From assembly GCA_037074705.1 (NCBI GenBank), contig CM073590.1, positions 9,928,001 through 9,992,000 of the forward strand: a stretch of DNA of 64,000 nucleotides. Direction: 5' to 3'. The DNA comes from Zhengitettix transpicula. Its lineage: Eukaryota > Arthropoda > Insecta > Orthoptera > Tetrigidae. The notes beneath the pieces were generated by a model. That model did no database searches, was not told the origin of the DNA, and saw only the letters and a program-made list of their open reading frames with translations. Below, one piece after another: positions 60,196 through 64,000 of this stretch. Position 1 is the stretch's first letter; every line of letters starts with the position of its first letter. The translations under genes were made by a program, and so were the position numbers.

Positions 60196-62077
60196 ATATA
60201 TATATATTATATATTGAACATTAATATTAACATATATGTGTATGTGTTAATATTCATGTTCAAATATACATTTAGTGTCATGTGACGGTATTTAATAATT
60301 AAATACAGAATTGGGGTTTAAAATATGATATAAGATAAATGATTAAATAGAGAATTGGAGTTAAAAATAGGACATGACGGCTACAAAAATTTTCTTGTTA
60401 TTATTCCAATTAAGACACGTCTTCATTTAACCAATTTAATTTTCTCGCGTTTTCATTTGTTTCGTGTTTAGCAACCGAAATATTATTTAATTTTGTCAAA
60501 TTTTCTTCCGACTTGCCAGTGTTAAAAATATCTGTCCTTCGCTTTCTCTACTAAATTACAATTAAAAGAAATAAAATTCGTGAATCTAAATAACTAAACA
60601 TTAGGCGATATCCCATTAAAATGTTTAATTAAGTAACACAATAATGAATGACAAAGATTGCAGAAACGTATAAGAAATTACTTCGTGCGGCTTCTAATTT
60701 TTGTATGATATTTATATATAATTATTTATATATAATTATATATCTAATTATTTTATTTTCAACAGCTGTTTTACGTTTTAATTTAAGACAAATTTGTTAA
60801 TTTAATTTTCGCGTCCGTATGGTTTATAATCGTTATAGCGTGTTAGTTTTCTTCTCACGCATAACACACACAAATATTCAGAAAACAAAAGTTATACTAA
60901 TTTTAAAATCTTATATATAGTTTGATATTTTACCTTACCTTAAAAAGTGAATTATGTATTTTCTGAAGTATTTATTTTTTTAATGAAGTAAATAAATTTA
61001 TAAACCCTAGCGAAAGTTACCGACTTTTATTTATCTACGAAGTGGAGATTTTATGGTGTCACGCAACAATGGTGAAGCTGAACCTGTTTCTGCTACCACT
61101 GGACCTTGTTTAACGTCCGTACGGCTCAGAGGAATAGACCGTAAATCTAGTAATTTAGACACACTAACTTTACAGTACCATAGGTCAAGATGAGTACATT
61201 CTGGACGTTGCACCACAACTGCGTCTTTTTTTTACGATTTGTTGAATAACATGGTATGGTAATAAGGTCCCATAAATAAATGATCAAATGGAACATAGAA
61301 ATTCAAATAATTGAAAATAACAGGTTTTTTTTCAAAAATTGCCATTAATATTATTACATTTCAACCAGTGGTGTTTCAGTTCGTTTATTAGCCTGTAGTG
61401 TTCCGCAAGAAGTGCTAATTCGACAAAAAGCGTTGACCAACCGGGAATATTTTGAGTTTGCGGAACAGATGGAAGACGGGGAAAAGTCATTTTCTTTAGC
61501 GGAGAATGTACGATGCTCAGTTCTCTTCATTTCTAAGAACATAGTTACAGTAACTGATTTAAACGACAGCCTCCAGCTAACTGCTGGTTGGAATTGCTTG
61601 TAATTTCACACTTCATCCGTCAACTGACAGTTGTGCAAACATAGGAAAATAAAATCATTACAGTAATCTGAGATATTACAATATAATTGTAATTTTATCG
61701 AATACAATAATTTTTCATCATAACACGGGTAAATTACTTATCAGAATTAGATTATATTACTTTTTCATAATTTTATATAGTTATATTAATTATTGATATG
61801 TCAAAGTTTAAATTGAATAATGTCGAATTGACCAATTCGTATTACAAGACAAATTTAATATTTAAATTTATAAAAGCTGAAATTTTTGCATTTTAATCAA
61901 CAGAAACGACCAAATAGAATAAAAATAATATACGTTGTCCAGTTGAATTAACCATTTCTAAAGCTTAATATCCTTTTTATTTGTAGTATAGTTTTATACA
62001 ATTGCATATTAATTAGGACGCATTATTAGAAGTTGTAATTATCAAGTGTCAGTCACAGAGACAGCGGGTCAGTGAAG
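57691..62077. other. AT-rich intergenic sequence
   Basis: No gene is recognised. 57.69-57.85 kb resembles the middle of the LTR family (attaaaggtttacaaatttt) and may be a decayed extra piece. About 58.40-58.70 kb is GC-richer. A (TA)n tract lies at 60.15-60.21 kb. Confidence 0.4.
60148..60208. repeat. (TA)n microsatellite
   Basis: About 60 bp of TA repeats with two G interruptions. Unlike the other long TA tracts in the window it does not border a solo LTR. Confidence 0.95.
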
Positions 62078-62280
62078 TATGGTTCCGTACCCACAGAAAG
62101 TCCCCACTCTAGGGCGTGGGACAAATACCGAGAGCTCTAACTACCTGATTCCGATTTCTCTAAGATTTTTCTGCGTCAAATTTAGGCGAATTCTGGGTAG
62201 GAGCCGTAAAATATAGTCAAGGAGCCCTACTTAATCCTTGGTCACCTTGTGCTCCGTTCCGCATTCTTATGCTTCTTAAA
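62078..62280 (+). mobile_element. Retroposon family 1, old diverged copy
   Basis: Plus-strand fragment with cccacagaaagtcccc, tagggcgtgggacaaatacc, gcgtcaaatttaggcgaatt, ctgggtaggagccgtaaaat and ccttggtcaccttg. Many substitutions relative to the 47-kb copy; the 3' end is lost. This is the most diverged copy in the window. Confidence 0.7.
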
Positions 62281-63237
62281 AAATAATATAGGCCTATACC
62301 ACTATATTTATAATAAAATATCAAATAATGTATAGTATAAATATTTTTTTACTTTCAATATTATTATTGCAATTATATTATTTAGGCTGTGGTAATTATC
62401 TGCTTAGAAACATTCTAATGTTGATGATTCGAATTAGATACAACAACAAACATTTTTGTGTAACTAAGGTTTTATTTGTGTACGCTACTACTCGTTTTCT
62501 CCTACACCTGATCAATACTCCAGTAGGCATCCTTAGTTGTGCTCGTAATCTCCAATTATAAATAAAAGCCTTATCGAATATCCTGCCATCCCGTTCATCT
62601 AATTCTTGTTTATACAATTGGAGATCCTGTCACGGAACGCGGTGTTTTGACGACGATAATTGGGCGTCCTGCGTCAGCGCTATACAATGTCATTGCAATG
62701 TTCCCACTGACTAAGACTGTTCAGCTGAGGACTTGGATGGATGTCGACATTGACACACAGATATCAGATGTCGACGGACATTTAGCAAGTGGAAATGCAA
62801 AGCCGCGATCAGTCAGCATATTGCGTGCTGCAAGCAGGAGCACATTAGCATGTGGCAGATGGCGATCCGGTCACGAACCCAGATCCCTCAGACCCCAAGT
62901 GTGAGAAAATAGCTGTGTTGAAATCAACACGAAATTCTCTAGATAGTTCTTTAAACGATTGATATCATTCAAATCAATTTAGAGTCCTAATTAAAAATAT
63001 TTTATTTTAATGTGACTCATAATTTAATGTTTTGTTTCTTTTATAACCCTTTATTTACATTATTCGTCTGAAATCAATTAGTTTAACATATACTATTATT
63101 AACAATAAAATCGTGCTCCTATTTAGTGTCATATTAATCTGAAATAAAAAATTAATTTCTACATATGCAAGGCCAGAAATTATTCGTCAAAAAAATTATT
63201 AAAAATAGTATATTTAAATATGAACTAGTACTCTTTG
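62281..63237. other. Intergenic sequence with a GC-richer block
   Basis: No gene is recognised. About 62.62-62.90 kb is GC-richer and carries an 85-codon ORF from an ATG at 62647 without a recognisable domain. The rest is AT-rich. Confidence 0.4.
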
Positions 63238-63465
63238 GCTCCACAGTTCATTAAGGACCTAGACCTACCGAGACGACTGCCAGACTGTCATATTACATGA
63301 GACATTCTGGATTTAACAGTGACACATGGCCAGAGCGTCGATTCTCCCTCAGCCTCAACTCCTGTTTTCGTGACCAGGACGACCACAAGCATCCATGCCC
63401 ATGCCGGGATTCGAACCCGGAACCTCTGTAAAGCGAATCAATAACGCTGACCACTACACCACAGC
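63238..63465 (-). mobile_element. tRNA-derived SINE, copy 2
   Basis: Same family as 51113-51346. Box A complement at 63451-63461 and box B complement at 63407-63417 are both intact. The body is shared (gtggtcgtcctggtcacgaaa, gggagaatcgacgct, ccagaatgtctcatg). It differs by scattered substitutions and lacks a clear A tail, so it is the older copy. Confidence 0.88.
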
Positions 63466-63680
63466 AGACCGGCTAAAAGTATGAACATATTTTTCCAAAT
63501 TAAAAGACAATTCATAAGAAATAATAAATCACTATTACAATAATAATAACAAAATATCACCTTAAGGAAATATTTAAAATATTAAAATAACAGAATAATA
63601 AAATCTCCTAATATTCAACGCAATTTAAACAGATCGCATAAGAAAAACCTTATTATCATTAAATAAATTATTATCCGTTT

Positions 63681-63818
63681 AACAACTGGTTCTTTCAGCC
63701 AAATTCATCTCCGCCGTCGTAATGTGGAGTGGTGTGCCTATAATATTTCGATCTGATGACGGTGGAGATGAATTTTGCTGAAACGTTGTTTTCTTAATAA
63801 AAAGTTGACCCAGTTGAT
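63681..63818. repeat. Foldback element F5
   Basis: Inverted arms: caactggttctttcagcc … aaattcatctccgccgtc on the left; gacggtggagatgaatttt … gctgaaacgttgtt … cccagttg on the right. Near the centre of the right arm lie CTGATGA (about 63753) and GAAAC (63780), in the order of hammerhead core blocks. Confidence 0.7.
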
Positions 63819-64000
63819 AAGCCGAGAATCTTTAATTAAATCAATACACAGGGAAAGCCTACGTTTTTGATTAATTATAATGAGTTAACGTTAAGTGATA
63901 AGTGATATCGTTTCTTTTGTCCTCCAATTGAATACAGATATTTGTAACCAGATTATACCATTTATTTATATTTTTTATTATTTAAAAATAAATTCTTATT
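63819..64000. other. AT-rich end of window
   Basis: Nothing recognised. Confidence 0.4.

Noticed and set aside
62647..62904. Open frame of 85 codons in a GC-richer block
   Set aside because: It starts at ATG (62701 is a later in-frame ATG; the first codon is TTG-like in context), but no domain, splice signal or homologous copy is visible.

Overview
The window looks like nuclear DNA from an insect, most likely one with a large, repeat-rich genome. This is inferred from the strongly AT-rich base composition, the absence of dense coding, a tRNA-derived SINE, jockey/CR1-like LINE relics, solo LTRs carrying tRNA-Lys-type primer-binding sites, a Helitron-like element and many (TA)n tracts. A cockroach, termite, stick insect or orthopteran would fit, but no species-diagnostic gene is present and I do not name a taxon.

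I find no host protein-coding gene that I can support. All open frames are short, and the two longest (132 and 133 codons) begin at TTG, so they are not credible eukaryotic starts. There is no rRNA, functional tRNA, CRISPR array or operon. The window reads as an intergenic desert or a very long intron.

Layout. (1) 1-27.8 kb is mostly unique AT-rich sequence with GC-richer islands of 200-700 bp (about 0.4, 2.5, 3.3, 5.8, 8.2, 9.9, 12.3, 12.9, 14.6, 16.6, 20.8 and 24.4 kb) that may be regulatory. One contains a perfect NRF1/Ewg palindrome beside a CCAAT box. Two fused retroposon copies lie at 1.1-1.8 kb, another copy at 26 kb, and three foldback elements at 4.9, 15.9 and 23.0 kb. (2) 27.8-31.5 kb is a cluster of three solo LTRs in alternating orientation, each in a (TA)n tract. 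(3) 31.5-44 kb is unique sequence with retroposon fragments at 33.8, 38.5 and 39.3 kb, a 42-bp perfect palindrome, a G-run, a foldback at 40 kb and GC-rich islands at 37.6, 41.5 and 42.9 kb. (4) 44.1-51.4 kb is dense in elements: a solo LTR, a LINE relic on the minus strand, the only complete copy of the main retroposon with a 13-bp target-site duplication, two dispersed repeats, a LINE relic on the plus strand and a tRNA-derived SINE. (5) 51.57-54.30 kb is one Helitron-like element whose interior holds two different tandem arrays (periods about 280 and 311 bp). (6) 54.3-64 kb is AT-rich, with another repeat copy, a fifth solo LTR, a retroposon fragment, a second SINE copy and a foldback at the end.

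The most unusual structure is in the solo LTR family. Its sense-strand 3' end repeats a unit made of an LTR-like end (…TTATTACA), a short spacer and a degenerate tRNA-Lys primer-binding site, up to three times inside one LTR. It looks as if the LTR boundary has moved past its own primer-binding site more than once. The copies are also flanked by (TA)n on at least one side, and their U3-like regions hold copy-specific short repeats.
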